DNA of 64,000 nt from Lachnospiraceae bacterium (lineage in GTDB: Bacteria; Bacillota; Clostridia; Lachnospirales; Lachnospiraceae), in contig JAFSLV010000047.1 in NCBI GenBank assembly GCA_017448245.1, positions 1-64,000 of the forward strand. The letters run 5' to 3'. Positions 23,399 through 32,253 of the stretch are shown here, piece after piece; the first letter of the stretch is position 1; each line of letters starts with the position of its first letter. A model generated the notes under the pieces. It did no database searches, was not told the DNA's origin, and saw only the letters and a list, made by a program, of their open reading frames with translations. The position numbers were made by a program, and so were the translations under genes.

Positions 23399-25960
23399 TC
23401 ATTTGACATATGTCAGGAAGTGATTGCCGTATTCTTCAAAGAGTTCCTGCGCCTGTGTTGCGGGTACCTTGTACACGGACTCCGTCCCGCGTGCCGGATT
23501 GAAGAATACGAGCTCTGTACTGTTAAATCCGATGACCAGCACGTACTGGTCCGGTCCCGTCTGCGCCATCACCGGATAGTCACACATCAGATCCACATAA
23601 AAGAGAATCGTCCGCATCGGACAGCCGTTGAGATTGAGAACGCACGCCTCCGGCATCGCCTCTTTCAGAATCTCCTCTGGCGATTTTCCTCCCGCAAGCT
23701 GCGCGCGCACATTGGTGCCCAGCCCCTCTCCCGTCAGCATCACCTCGAGACACGCCTCCATCGACGGTCGGTCACTGTAATCCGTTCCCTCCACCATCTG
23801 CGTCAGCGTCATGATCTGATTGCGTTCGGTCTCGTTGCCGCGGTAATACACGTAGCGGTTCCGGCCGTCAATCACCTGACCGTAGAGACGGTATGCCGCA
23901 CTGACCGCCTCCGACGCCCGCATGTAGATGCCCTCGATCCGTGCATGATCGATACACAGAAACCTGTCCGCATGCCCGGGCGCAATCCCGACATCCGGCG
24001 TGTGGGGTTCCAAAAGCGTATAGGGCGCAAAGAACCGTTTGCATTTTTCGCTGTCGATCGTTTTCCTCAGCGTGATCTGTGCGGTCTGTCCGTTTGCGCT
24101 GTCCGTAAAGGCAAGCACGCTCTGTCCCTGTTCCGGCGCATCGGTGCGCATGATCTGGTCGTCTGGTGCCTCTGTATACACACCGTCCTCTCCCCTTCGG
24201 ATGCGGTGCAGGATCATGCGGCTCTCCTCCGTCATCACGCTGACGACGGGCGCATCGCCGCTGAGATACTCATTCATCACCGTCAGATCCGGCTGTACAA
24301 TCAGCAGCCTGTACATCGGATACTGTATACTGCCGATTCCGTCGGGTCCGATGTCCGACTCTCTGACATCGCCGTAGATCAGATCATCTCCGATAAATCC
24401 GATAAGATGTACGCTCTCTCCTTCCTTTGCCGTGATTTCACGGCGGATCTCGGTATCAAAATCCATCACACGGATATGTGCGGGCAGCGATTCCCTCATT
24501 TCCTGCCAGGCAAAGACGCTGCCGCCGTAAGAGACGCTGTAATTACCTTCCCCCGCGCCTTCCGCAAGCATCCGCACAATCCCCTCATAGAGATTGATCG
24601 CATAGAGATCGCCGTCCATAACGGTATAAAAAATCCCGCGGTTACTGACATAGCCGACCGCATCCGTTGCCCGGGCCATCAGAAAATCCTCCGACTGCGA
24701 GGAACGGATAAAGACCAGTTCTTCGACACTGCCCTGCACCGCGTCAAAGGACAGCACCAGCATTCCGACCTCTCCCTCGTGCCGCCCGCGGTTCATGTAG
24801 CCCGTCACGGAAAACATCACATTGCCCGACTCATCGATCCGGAGCACATTGATCTTTGCTCCCTGCCGGATCAGACGCACATCCTCCTCCCCGTCTCCCT
24901 CGTAAAAGCCGAAGGCGGTCGTCAGCCTGTTTTCCGCAAACTGATACACAAAGAGTCTTCCTTCGTTGACAAAGGCAATCGCGCCGCCGCCTTCACTTTC
25001 GACATATTCCGGCACTTCGGACTGATACGACAATTCCACGCGCTCCGCGCCAAAATCATCTTCGTCTCCCGCAAATACATAAGAAATCGTTCTTGAAAAA
25101 TCAATCAGAAACATCTTGTCCCTGCCGCGGTAGGTAAAATAGTCCTCCGTGACACGAAAAACCTTTTCCTCTTCCTCCTCCAGGAGCGTGATCGTGTAAT
25201 CGAGCGTGAGGGACGCATACCGGTGATGAAGATCCGTAATCATGACCTCCGGCGTGGTATGTGAGACGATCCGTGCCCCCTCCCATGTGACGGCCTCGAT
25301 GCCGGAACGGATCGTCACTTGCGGAAACGTGTCACGCCTCCCCGCGCTGTCGGTTTCCAGATAAGGCTGTACAAAGGAAGGGTTGTCAAATGTATTCTGA
25401 TGGAACTGACGGACAAACGCCAGATGCTCGTCCACATACGTCTCTTCCTCGTCCGTATAGCAGATCATGCGCGTATAGTACCGGATGGTCTCTTCCTCCG
25501 GCGTCACGAGCAGAAGCACCAGCATCTGCTCCTCCTCGTAGTCGATCAGATCCTTGACACTCAGGGATGCCCGCACCCGGCCCGAGCCGTCATCCGTCAG
25601 CGATTCGACCTCGGACTGCTCGATCAGGTTTTCCCCGTCCATCGTACGCACCTCAAAGAGACACCGGATGACCTGCAGGCCGTTTAAGTCGATCACAAAA
25701 TCCACCCTGCGGTCTTCTCCCGCAATATACAAAGGACCCCGCACCGCCGATACGTCCCTCTCCGACGCGTATCCGTGCAAAAGACTGGTGACCTCCGCAC
25801 CCTGCACCATATGGATAACGGGAAAGCGCGCCGCGGGCATCGGCATCGATTCCTCCGCCTCCACGCGGTTGCGCACCTGAAATGCGATCAGAAGCGTCAT
25901 GACAAAAATGACAATCGCAACTATGATTCGTATGATCCAGATCGTGATTTTATGATTCAT
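23399..25960 (-). CDS. Large membrane-anchored protein of unknown function
   Basis: 853 residues. One N-terminal membrane helix (about residues 6-27) follows a short positive start, so nearly all of the protein is predicted to be outside. The long middle part is beta-rich and acidic, with many strands alternating with D-G-D and E-E-E turns, like a beta-propeller or beta-sandwich surface protein; I recognise no family. The last about 130 residues contain N-L-N-G-C-P-M-R-T, then Y-V-L-V-I-G-F, then F-N-P-A-R-G-T, reminiscent of C39-like cysteine peptidase folds but without the usual His. It is monocistronic and divergent from the DUF402 gene. Confidence 0.8.
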   Translation of the reverse strand: MNHKITIWIIRIIVAIVIFVMTLLIAFQVRNRVEAEESMPMPAARFPVIHMVQGAEVTSLLHGYASERDVSAVRGPLYIAGEDRRVDFVIDLNGLQVIRCLFEVRTMDGENLIEQSEVESLTDDGSGRVRASLSVKDLIDYEEEQMLVLLLVTPEEETIRYYTRMICYTDEEETYVDEHLAFVRQFHQNTFDNPSFVQPYLETDSAGRRDTFPQVTIRSGIEAVTWEGARIVSHTTPEVMITDLHHRYASLTLDYTITLLEEEEEKVFRVTEDYFTYRGRDKMFLIDFSRTISYVFAGDEDDFGAERVELSYQSEVPEYVESEGGGAIAFVNEGRLFVYQFAENRLTTAFGFYEGDGEEDVRLIRQGAKINVLRIDESGNVMFSVTGYMNRGRHEGEVGMLVLSFDAVQGSVEELVFIRSSQSEDFLMARATDAVGYVSNRGIFYTVMDGDLYAINLYEGIVRMLAEGAGEGNYSVSYGGSVFAWQEMRESLPAHIRVMDFDTEIRREITAKEGESVHLIGFIGDDLIYGDVRESDIGPDGIGSIQYPMYRLLIVQPDLTVMNEYLSGDAPVVSVMTEESRMILHRIRRGEDGVYTEAPDDQIMRTDAPEQGQSVLAFTDSANGQTAQITLRKTIDSEKCKRFFAPYTLLEPHTPDVGIAPGHADRFLCIDHARIEGIYMRASEAVSAAYRLYGQVIDGRNRYVYYRGNETERNQIMTLTQMVEGTDYSDRPSMEACLEVMLTGEGLGTNVRAQLAGGKSPEEILKEAMPEACVLNLNGCPMRTILFYVDLMCDYPVMAQTGPDQYVLVIGFNSTELVFFNPARGTESVYKVPATQAQELFEEYGNHFLTYVK

Positions 25961-26014
25961 AAACGGTGTTCTGTTCCGTACGTTTCCGTCTGCCGCGGCA
26001 GGACATTTCCTGCT

Positions 26015-26043
26015 TTGACTTTTCCGCGCGTTTTGGGTAAGAT
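26015..26043 (+). promoter_or_regulatory. Promoter giving a predicted leaderless DUF402 mRNA
   Basis: TTGACT (26015-26020), a 17-base spacer and TAAGAT (26038-26043). ATG 26050 lies exactly six bases after the -10 element, at the expected transcription start, and no Shine-Dalgarno is present. Confidence 0.65.
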
Positions 26044-26049
26044 GGATAA

Positions 26050-26523
26050 ATGAGTGACCTGATCATCCTGCGCAAACGTCTGATACCCTCCGAAGTGATT
26101 CATTTAAAGGATGACGTGATTCTTTCGCGCACCGACGAAAGAATCGTCACATCATGGAACGCACTGCGTCCGCGTCCCGATCTCACACACGGTTATTCCT
26201 GTTACTATCTCGCAGAGAACCTCAAGCTCTCGCGCATGTTCCATTCCGACGGCAGCTGTCACTGGTACTTTGACATTGCCGACTATGCTTTTTCCGAGGA
26301 CCTGACAACGCTGACCATGACGGATCTTTTGACCGATGTCGACGTTCTTGCCGACGGCCGCATCGAGGTGCTCGATCTCGATGAGCTGGCACATGCCTAT
26401 ACTACAGGTCTTCTCGATGAGACGCTTCTAAAAAAAAGTCTGTGCACAACGGACAGACTTCTCAGGGAGCTCTACAAGGACGGCATAGAGCGTCTTGCGG
26501 CGCCGCTCATGCATCTTACCTGA
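26050..26523 (+). CDS. DUF402 domain-containing protein
   Basis: 157 residues. It has the DUF402 pattern W-Y-F-D-I-A-D-Y near residue 75, followed by T-D-V-D-V-L-A-D-G-R-I-E-V-L-D-L-D-E-L. Characterised relatives hydrolyse nucleoside tri- or diphosphates or related phosphoanhydrides using an Asp/Glu metal site; the exact substrate here is unknown. No signal peptide or membrane segment is seen. It is alone on its strand, starts directly at a predicted transcription start, and ends six bases from the convergent SleB-type gene. Confidence 0.85.
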   Translation: MSDLIILRKRLIPSEVIHLKDDVILSRTDERIVTSWNALRPRPDLTHGYSCYYLAENLKLSRMFHSDGSCHWYFDIADYAFSEDLTTLTMTDLLTDVDVLADGRIEVLDLDELAHAYTTGLLDETLLKKSLCTTDRLLRELYKDGIERLAAPLMHLT

Positions 26524-26529
26524 TATTTC

Positions 26530-27759
26530 TCAATAAAAGACATGTCCGCCGATGACGATTCCCTCGAGTCCCGGTACCGGCGTCCGGAAAAAGACGCAGT
26601 TGCCGACCGGGGAATAGCCGCCCATTGCATCGCGTGCCGCGCGGTAACAGGCGTCCGTTGCATCGTTTCTGGCAAGCGCCAGATCAAATCTCCCGGAAGA
26701 TACCGGTGAAAACTGGTACGGCGCCCGGATGACATCCTCGATCGTGTTTTGTGAAAACCTGGAGGAACGCAGCCGGTTGATGACGACCGCACCGACCGCC
26801 ACCTGTCCCTCATAGGGCTGGTTGCCCGCCTCGCAATAGATGATATTGGCCAGCAGATAGACGTCATAATCCGAAAAAGACAGGTCGCCGTAATCTCTCC
26901 ACACGCCTCTGCGCGCTTCGTCACTGATCCCCTGCTCCTCGCGGATCTTTGCCTCCAGCTCCGCGATCTCCGCCTGCTGGATGGCCAGTTCCTGACGCTT
27001 CATCTCGGCCTCGGCCTCGGCCAGGGCGATTTCGTCACCGTACATTGCGATATTCTCGCTCGTGATGACCACCATGTCAAAGAAACGGTCCTGCTGTGCC
27101 GACTGCTCCTCCTGCATCGCCTGGAGCTCCTGCATCTCCGCCTCAAGCTGTGCCTTCTGAAACGCAATCTGCTCTTCTGCCTGCCTATACTGCGTCAGCA
27201 TCTCCCGGTCATAGGCGCTCATCGCCTCAATGTAGGAGCTCTGGTTGAGAAAGTCCGTGATGGAGCCGCTCTGCATGAGCATGTCCGTCATGACATACTG
27301 CTGTTTTTCATAGATAAACTGCACGCGCAGCTTCATCATCTCATACTGTGCGTCCTTGACGGCGGTCGCCTCATCCAGCGCCGCCTGGGTCTCTTCGATC
27401 ACACGCTGCTTTTCTGTGATCTGCTCGCTCAGAGAGGCGATGTTTTCGCTGACCACATGCAGCTGGTTGTTCAGATCGTCGAGGTCCTCCTCCAGGGCAT
27501 CGCGGTTGGAATTGAGATTGTCGATATCCTGCTGGATCTCATTGAGCTGTCCCTGGGTCTCCTGTCTGCGGCTTCTGGCCTCTTCGAGCTTTTGCAGGGT
27601 CGATTCCGTGGCATGCGACAGCCGCGTACTCCCGGAAAGGAGTACAAAAACAAGCGCTATCGAAGCCATACATCTGACGAAGCGCAGAAGAAACGGATGA
27701 AGTTGTTGCTTCCAATTGTTACGCATCATAAAACGTCCGGAGGCTGTCATCTGTGTCAT
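26530..27759 (-). CDS. Secreted SleB-type cell wall hydrolase with N-terminal coiled coil
   Basis: 409 residues. A signal peptide covers about residues 1-50 (hydrophobic core I-A-L-V-F-V-L-L-S-G, cleavage probably after S-H-A). Residues about 52-275 form a long coiled coil rich in Gln/Glu/Leu, as in PcsB/CwlO/EnvC-like hydrolases. The C-terminal Hydrolase_2 domain (about 295-409) begins L-A-N-I-I-Y-C-E-A-G-N-Q-P-Y-E-G-Q-V-A-V-G-A-V-V and has Q-F-S-P-V. It is predicted to cut glycan strands of peptidoglycan, as SleB does. Start ATG 27759 has GGAG six bases upstream; internal ATGs at 27729 and 27726 are weaker. Confidence 0.92.
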   Translation of the reverse strand: MTQMTASGRFMMRNNWKQQLHPFLLRFVRCMASIALVFVLLSGSTRLSHATESTLQKLEEARSRRQETQGQLNEIQQDIDNLNSNRDALEEDLDDLNNQLHVVSENIASLSEQITEKQRVIEETQAALDEATAVKDAQYEMMKLRVQFIYEKQQYVMTDMLMQSGSITDFLNQSSYIEAMSAYDREMLTQYRQAEEQIAFQKAQLEAEMQELQAMQEEQSAQQDRFFDMVVITSENIAMYGDEIALAEAEAEMKRQELAIQQAEIAELEAKIREEQGISDEARRGVWRDYGDLSFSDYDVYLLANIIYCEAGNQPYEGQVAVGAVVINRLRSSRFSQNTIEDVIRAPYQFSPVSSGRFDLALARNDATDACYRAARDAMGGYSPVGNCVFFRTPVPGLEGIVIGGHVFY

Positions 27760-27803
27760 TTTTCACTCCGGGACACCTATTTTAGCACGGACAATAAAAA
27801 AAA

Positions 27804-28292
27804 TCAAATATCCAGTTCTATTTTTCTCCCCGACCGCGAATAGCTGTAGTAACGCACGCCCGCCGCGTCAAACATACGGCGGGAAGCCTGCATCTGGGGC
27901 GTATCGTGGTATTTGTCCGAATCATAGATCACGGTACGGATGCCGGCCTGGATGATCGCCTTGGCGCATTCGTTGCACGGAAAGAGCGATACGTAGATCT
28001 TGGCGCCGTCGAGCCCCATATGACCGCCGCGGTAATTGAGGATGGCGTTGAGCTCGCTGTGCACGACGTACGGATACTTGGTCATCAGCGGATTCTCATG
28101 CTCCCTCTCCCAGGGAAACTCCTCATCGGAGCAGCCTGTCGGCAGGCCGTTATATCCCATGGAGAGGATTTTGTTGTCCTCACTGACGATGCAGGCGCCG
28201 ACCTGGGTGCTCGGATCCTTGGACCGGAGGCCCGTGAGCATCGCCACGCCCATAAAGTATTCGTCCCAGCTGATAAAGTCGTTCTTCTTCAT
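27804..28292 (-). CDS. comEB: dCMP deaminase (ComEB type)
   Basis: 162 residues with the cytidine/deoxycytidylate deaminase zinc site: H-S-E-L-N-A-I (His and catalytic Glu, near residues 79-80) and P-C-N-E-C-A-K (near 106-112). The first segment D-P-S-T-Q-V-G-A and the substrate motif G-Y-N-G-L-P-T-G are also typical. It converts dCMP to dUMP for thymidylate synthesis. It is 12 bases after upp on the same strand, so pyrimidine salvage functions are grouped: ywlC-upp-comEB. Confidence 0.95.
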   Translation of the reverse strand: MKKNDFISWDEYFMGVAMLTGLRSKDPSTQVGACIVSEDNKILSMGYNGLPTGCSDEEFPWEREHENPLMTKYPYVVHSELNAILNYRGGHMGLDGAKIYVSLFPCNECAKAIIQAGIRTVIYDSDKYHDTPQMQASRRMFDAAGVRYYSYSRSGRKIELDI

Positions 28293-28304
28293 GAATAACT
28301 CCCG

Positions 28305-28946
28305 TTATTTTGTCCCGAAAATACGGTCTCCCGCATCCCCCAGTCCCGGTACGATGTAGCCGTGGTCGTTGAGGCGCTCGTCCACCTCCCCGATATACAG
28401 GTCCACATCCGGGTGCGTCTTCTGCAGATACTCGATGCCCTCGGGCGCCGCAAGGATACATAACAGATGGATGTGTTTACAGCCCCGTTCTTTGAGCATC
28501 TGAACGGCAGCCGCGATGGAGCCGCCGGTCGCCAGCATCGGATCGACAATAAAGATCTCGCGGTTTCCGGAATCCGGCGGGATCTTGCAATAGTACTCCA
28601 CGGGCTGTAAGGTCCCGGGATCCCGGTACAGACCGATGTGTCCGACCTTGGCCGCGGGGATCATGGCGAGCATCCCGTCGACCATGCCGAGACCCGCCCT
28701 CAGGATCGGCACGATACACAGCTTCCGCCCTTTGAGCTCCCGGACCGTGGTCTTGCAGATCGGCGTTTCGATCTCGACCTCCTGCAATTCCAGATCCCTG
28801 GTGGCTTCATAGCAGATCAGCATGGCAATCTCGCTGATCGTATCCCGAAAGTCCTTGGTTCCTGTCGTGGTGCGCCGGATGTAGCCGATCTTGTGCCGGA
28901 TCAGGGGATGATCCATGACCACAACCTTTCCTGTCTGTTCACTCAT
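28305..28946 (-). CDS. upp: Uracil phosphoribosyltransferase
   Basis: 213 residues, normal length. Motifs of the family are clear: [10 protein letters not shown] near the N-terminus, R-A-G-L-G-M-V-D-G, the PRPP loop [11 protein letters not shown] (about 132-142), and C-terminal [13 protein letters not shown]. It makes UMP from uracil and PRPP. Its start codon overlaps the stop of ywlC by four bases, which indicates translational coupling. Confidence 0.97.
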   Translation of the reverse strand: MSEQTGKVVVMDHPLIRHKIGYIRRTTTGTKDFRDTISEIAMLICYEATRDLELQEVEIETPICKTTVRELKGRKLCIVPILRAGLGMVDGMLAMIPAAKVGHIGLYRDPGTLQPVEYYCKIPPDSGNREIFIVDPMLATGGSIAAAVQMLKERGCKHIHLLCILAAPEGIEYLQKTHPDVDLYIGEVDERLNDHGYIVPGLGDAGDRIFGTK

Positions 28947-30016
28947 TGATTGCTCTGACCTCCGTTTTGTCCGGCAGCGCGCAGCAAACGATCCATGAGC
29001 GCCGGATGGTCGATGGCCTCCGCGCGGACAGCCTCTACCTGCTGTGCGTCCATCTCGCGCAGCGCACCGTACAAACGACGGGCCGCGGCGGGATAGTCTT
29101 TTTCGCTACCGTATGTTATGATAACATCTGCTTTGTATAATGCGACGCGTTCGTCCGCGCATAAAACGCCGGTCTTTTTGCCGGCCCTGCGGTCTTTTTC
29201 GAGTGCCTCGCACAGTTCCCGTGTGATCTGCTCCCTTGTACCGGTATAGACGGTCATCTCTCCCCTGGGCGCATAATGCCGGTATTTCATACCGGGGGCT
29301 CTCGGCGGATCCTCCCTGCCCGTTTGTGGATACGTGATACTGCGCAGCGGGACGGACAATGCCTTTGCGATCTGTGCGGCGCCGATCATGCCCTGCCGGA
29401 GAATGGAGAGTTTTTCTCCCGTCAGATCGACAATCGTCGATTCGATCCCGACGCTGCAGCGTCCCGCATCGATGATCAGATCGACCCTGCCGTCCATATC
29501 CTCGATACAATGGGAGACCTCGGTGGGCGAAGGCCTTCCCGAACGGTTTGCGGACGGAGCGGCAACCGGGCAGTGCGCGCACCGGATCAGTTCCCTCGCA
29601 ATCTCCTGATCGGGGCAGCGCACGGCGATCGTATCGAGTCCCCCGCTGGTTTCCTTAGGGACCTCCTTTCGTTTCGGAAGCACCATGGTCAGCGGCCCCG
29701 GCCAAAACTGTGCGGCCAGCGTCTCCGCTTTGTCCCGGATCTCCCCGCCGGACAGACAGGCCACCCGGGAAATCTCCGAAAAGTCCGCCACATGTGCGAT
29801 CAGCGGATTGTCGGAAGGGCGTCCCTTGGCTTCGTAGATCCGGCGCACCGCCTGCGCATCGAGCGCATTGGCGCCGAGTCCGTAGACGGTCTCCGTCGGA
29901 AAGATCACAAGGCCGCCCGCAGCAAGGACACTGCCCGCACGGGCAAGCGCCAAGGATCTTTCTTCGGAAGAAAGTGTATCATCGATCCTGAGGATCTGCG
30001 TATCCACACGGTTCAT
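28943..30016 (-). CDS. ywlC: L-threonylcarbamoyladenylate synthase (Sua5/YwlC type)
   Basis: 357 residues, the two-domain form. The YrdC-like catalytic domain has [28 protein letters not shown] and the S-A-N-R-S-G motif. The C-terminal Sua5 domain (about 235-350) begins with the linker [12 protein letters not shown]. It makes threonylcarbamoyl-AMP for t6A37 of tRNAs. It is the first gene of the ywlC-upp-comEB unit. The GH18 gene lies only six bases upstream on the same strand and may be co-transcribed with it. Confidence 0.95.
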   Translation of the reverse strand: MNRVDTQILRIDDTLSSEERSLALARAGSVLAAGGLVIFPTETVYGLGANALDAQAVRRIYEAKGRPSDNPLIAHVADFSEISRVACLSGGEIRDKAETLAAQFWPGPLTMVLPKRKEVPKETSGGLDTIAVRCPDQEIARELIRCAHCPVAAPSANRSGRPSPTEVSHCIEDMDGRVDLIIDAGRCSVGIESTIVDLTGEKLSILRQGMIGAAQIAKALSVPLRSITYPQTGREDPPRAPGMKYRHYAPRGEMTVYTGTREQITRELCEALEKDRRAGKKTGVLCADERVALYKADVIITYGSEKDYPAAARRLYGALREMDAQQVEAVRAEAIDHPALMDRLLRAAGQNGGQSNQ

Positions 30017-30022
30017 GCAGGG

Positions 30023-31828
30023 CTACTCCCTGCAATACGGCGCAATCACATCCCAGACTTCCGCGGAATCGAGTCCCAGCCTCCATCCGGCAATGCCTGC
30101 GATATTGTTGGCGCGCATCACGGCGATCTTGGCCTCGATCGATTCCTTGTCCTCGACCCATATCTGCACACGGTTGCCGGCAGCCGTTGTGACCTCTCCG
30201 TAATACTGGGCGCAGCCATCGTCCCAGACCAGATCAAATCCGTACTCCCTGATCGTCTCCGGCGCCTGTGCCATGCCGATTGCGATGCTCGATACGCTGC
30301 CGCCCGACGTCGTCCAGACACGCATATAGAAGGGCACGCCGTTGATGACCTTTTCCGCGGGAACCTGCGCGATGGTCGCCTCGATTCCGTAGCGTACATA
30401 CTCGATCGACGCAACGGAGCCCGCTTCCTGTGAGCCTCCGTAATGCTCGTCATATCCCATGATGATCACATAATCCGCAACGATTCCCTGCTCGCGTCTG
30501 TCATAGTAATCGTTAAAGCCGTAGGGTACATAATTGTCGATCGAAAGAACGAGCTGTTCCCTGCGGCACGCGATCGAGAGCTCCCTGATAAACTGGATAT
30601 AATCCCTTCCCGCCTCCGCCGGCACCTCCTCAAAGTCGACATTGATGCCGTCAATGGAGAGCCTCCTTGCCTCATTGATCAGATTGTCGACGAGGCGCGC
30701 CCGATAGGCCGCGTGCGAAAGCACCTCCTGCACGTCGATCCCTTCGTTGGCAAAATTGGATACCAGCGCCCAGACCTCGATGCCCATATTGTGGGCGCGC
30801 TCCACATAATCCGTCGATCCAAAGCTCGAGATATTGCCCGCGTTGTCGGAGAGCGCAAACCACGTCGGTGAAATCGTATTGACACCCTGTGCGTTCTGCA
30901 ACACCTCCTCGAGCGTGTCATTGCCGGCGGGACCTCCGATCTGGTGCCAGCCGAGACAGATCTTGTACGGTTTGGAGATCGACGGATAGACCGTCTCCGG
31001 GATGGCGTCGCTCCCGTACGTATGGGGCTCTTTGGCGGAGAGTCTTTTGCTCTCGACATAGCCGGTAAAGGCATCCTCCGTGCGCACCTTGATCCAGTCG
31101 CCGAGCGATTCGTCGAGGATGATCACCCGGGTCCCCTCTTCGAGATCCTTTAAGATCTCCGACTTGATCCCGCCGCGCACACGCAGCGCTGTATCTTTGG
31201 TGATCAGCGCCGTTTCCTGCGTCACGAGTCCCGTATAGAGGTTGATATGGTTGGGTTCCGTATATACCTGACAGGTCACATTATAAAAGGAAGCCACGTA
31301 ATCGACTGCAACATAGAGAGTGCCGTCCTCGATCCGGGAGATGACATAAGGAAACGTTCTCGTTTCACCGCCTGAGGATACCTGCGTATTGCTGCCGACG
31401 GTACTCGTGAGGATTTCCGTCGGTGTCGTAAAGACAAAGATCCCGTCCGCTTCACCGTAGTAGAAGCGGTTACTGACATACGCGTGCACGTCATCGATGG
31501 TCAGATACGCGACACCGTCAAAGCGTCTCGCCTCCGTTTCCGTAGGCTCTCCGCCGTAGAAGACCGGATATGCGTCCGGTGAAGATGCGGGAAAATACGC
31601 ACCGAGGTCCGCCCGTTCCGTACCGTAGGAATACCGCTGATACAGAAAATAGCCTGCCAGGGCGACGCCGATCAACAAAATAAAGACGATCGTCAAAAGA
31701 ACCGGTAGCAGGCGGCTTTTCTTTTTGCGACGTCTCCTCTTATTTCTCTGCCGAGTTGTATTTCTCTGTTGTGTGGCAGACACCCGTTTCCGTGGCCGGG
31801 TATCTTTTCGACGGATATCTTTCTGCAT
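30023..31828 (-). CDS. Membrane-anchored GH18-family protein with SH3-like domain
   Basis: 601 residues from ATG 31828. A strongly basic N-terminus (R/K runs to about residue 38) precedes one membrane helix (about 40-60), so the rest is outside. A stress- or stalk-type segment with copper-amine-oxidase-like strands leads to an SH3b-like domain (about 200-265, A-L-R-V-R-G-G). The GH18 domain (about 285-600) has the catalytic signature D-G-I-N-V-D-F-E-E. Relatives such as YdhD/YaaH-like proteins act on peptidoglycan or related GlcNAc polymers. The start sits six bases after an extended -10, suggesting a leaderless transcript. Confidence 0.9.
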   Translation of the reverse strand: MQKDIRRKDTRPRKRVSATQQRNTTRQRNKRRRRKKKSRLLPVLLTIVFILLIGVALAGYFLYQRYSYGTERADLGAYFPASSPDAYPVFYGGEPTETEARRFDGVAYLTIDDVHAYVSNRFYYGEADGIFVFTTPTEILTSTVGSNTQVSSGGETRTFPYVISRIEDGTLYVAVDYVASFYNVTCQVYTEPNHINLYTGLVTQETALITKDTALRVRGGIKSEILKDLEEGTRVIILDESLGDWIKVRTEDAFTGYVESKRLSAKEPHTYGSDAIPETVYPSISKPYKICLGWHQIGGPAGNDTLEEVLQNAQGVNTISPTWFALSDNAGNISSFGSTDYVERAHNMGIEVWALVSNFANEGIDVQEVLSHAAYRARLVDNLINEARRLSIDGINVDFEEVPAEAGRDYIQFIRELSIACRREQLVLSIDNYVPYGFNDYYDRREQGIVADYVIIMGYDEHYGGSQEAGSVASIEYVRYGIEATIAQVPAEKVINGVPFYMRVWTTSGGSVSSIAIGMAQAPETIREYGFDLVWDDGCAQYYGEVTTAAGNRVQIWVEDKESIEAKIAVMRANNIAGIAGWRLGLDSAEVWDVIAPYCRE

Positions 31829-31834
31829 AGAAAC

Positions 31835-31843
31835 AGTATACCA
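31835..31843 (-). promoter_or_regulatory. Extended -10 directly before the GH18 start codon
   Basis: On the minus strand TGG-TATACT, then six bases, then ATG 31828. No ribosome site separates them, so this promoter would give a leaderless mRNA. Confidence 0.5.
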
Positions 31844-31860
31844 TAAACCAGACAATTCCG

Positions 31861-31935
31861 CTGTCGTCCGGAGCTAAATCCCGGGCGGGAACCTTTTTCT
31901 TTTCCGTGATATTGATGTCCTGCCACGGACGACAG
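31861..31935 (-). promoter_or_regulatory. Structured leader region with 10-bp inverted repeat
   Basis: CTGTCGTCCG (31861-31870) and its complement at 31926-31935 form a perfect 10-bp stem around an inner CCGTG/CACGG hairpin. It lies in the roughly 300-nt leader that the promoter at 32141 would produce. I tested it by eye against the ydaO and c-di-GMP riboswitch consensus sequences and saw no match. Confidence 0.35.
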
Positions 31936-32140
31936 GCGGAAGGACGGACGGGCGGTCATCGCCGAAAGAATGCAAATCAACGGTTACAACGGGAAAATTG
32001 CAATCAGGCTTTTTACGTTACAATCAGGTGATCTGTGCGCGATTCCGCGCGGACGGGCTTGATCTGCCCTTCAGATGTGTCTTCCGGCGCCCTTTACCTC
32101 CTCCTTTCCTGACCTGCGCGACCGTTTTGTCTGTAAAATG

Positions 32141-32169
32141 AGTATACACCATCATTTATTATTTTGCAA
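32141..32169 (-). promoter_or_regulatory. Upstream promoter reading toward the GH18 gene
   Basis: On the minus strand TTGCAA (32164-32169), a 17-base spacer and TATACT (32141-32146). It would yield a leader of about 300 nt. On the other strand a TTGACA at 32219 precedes mecA but lacks a well-spaced -10. The rest of the 425-base gap holds no gene. Confidence 0.55.
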
Positions 32170-32253
32170 GTATTTTTTTATAATTGTTTTATAGTTCATT
32201 TATGAACGGCTGACGGTATTGACATTATTCCTGTAATCATATAGAGTGAAACC

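Noticed and set aside
23336-25096. 586-codon plus-strand frame over the large anchored protein
   Set aside because: Antisense shadow rich in His/Arg; the minus-strand protein has a proper anchor and start.
31829-32146. Possible ydaO (c-di-AMP) or c-di-GMP riboswitch in the GH18 leader
   Set aside because: Conserved blocks of those classes are not seen; kept only as an unclassified structured leader.
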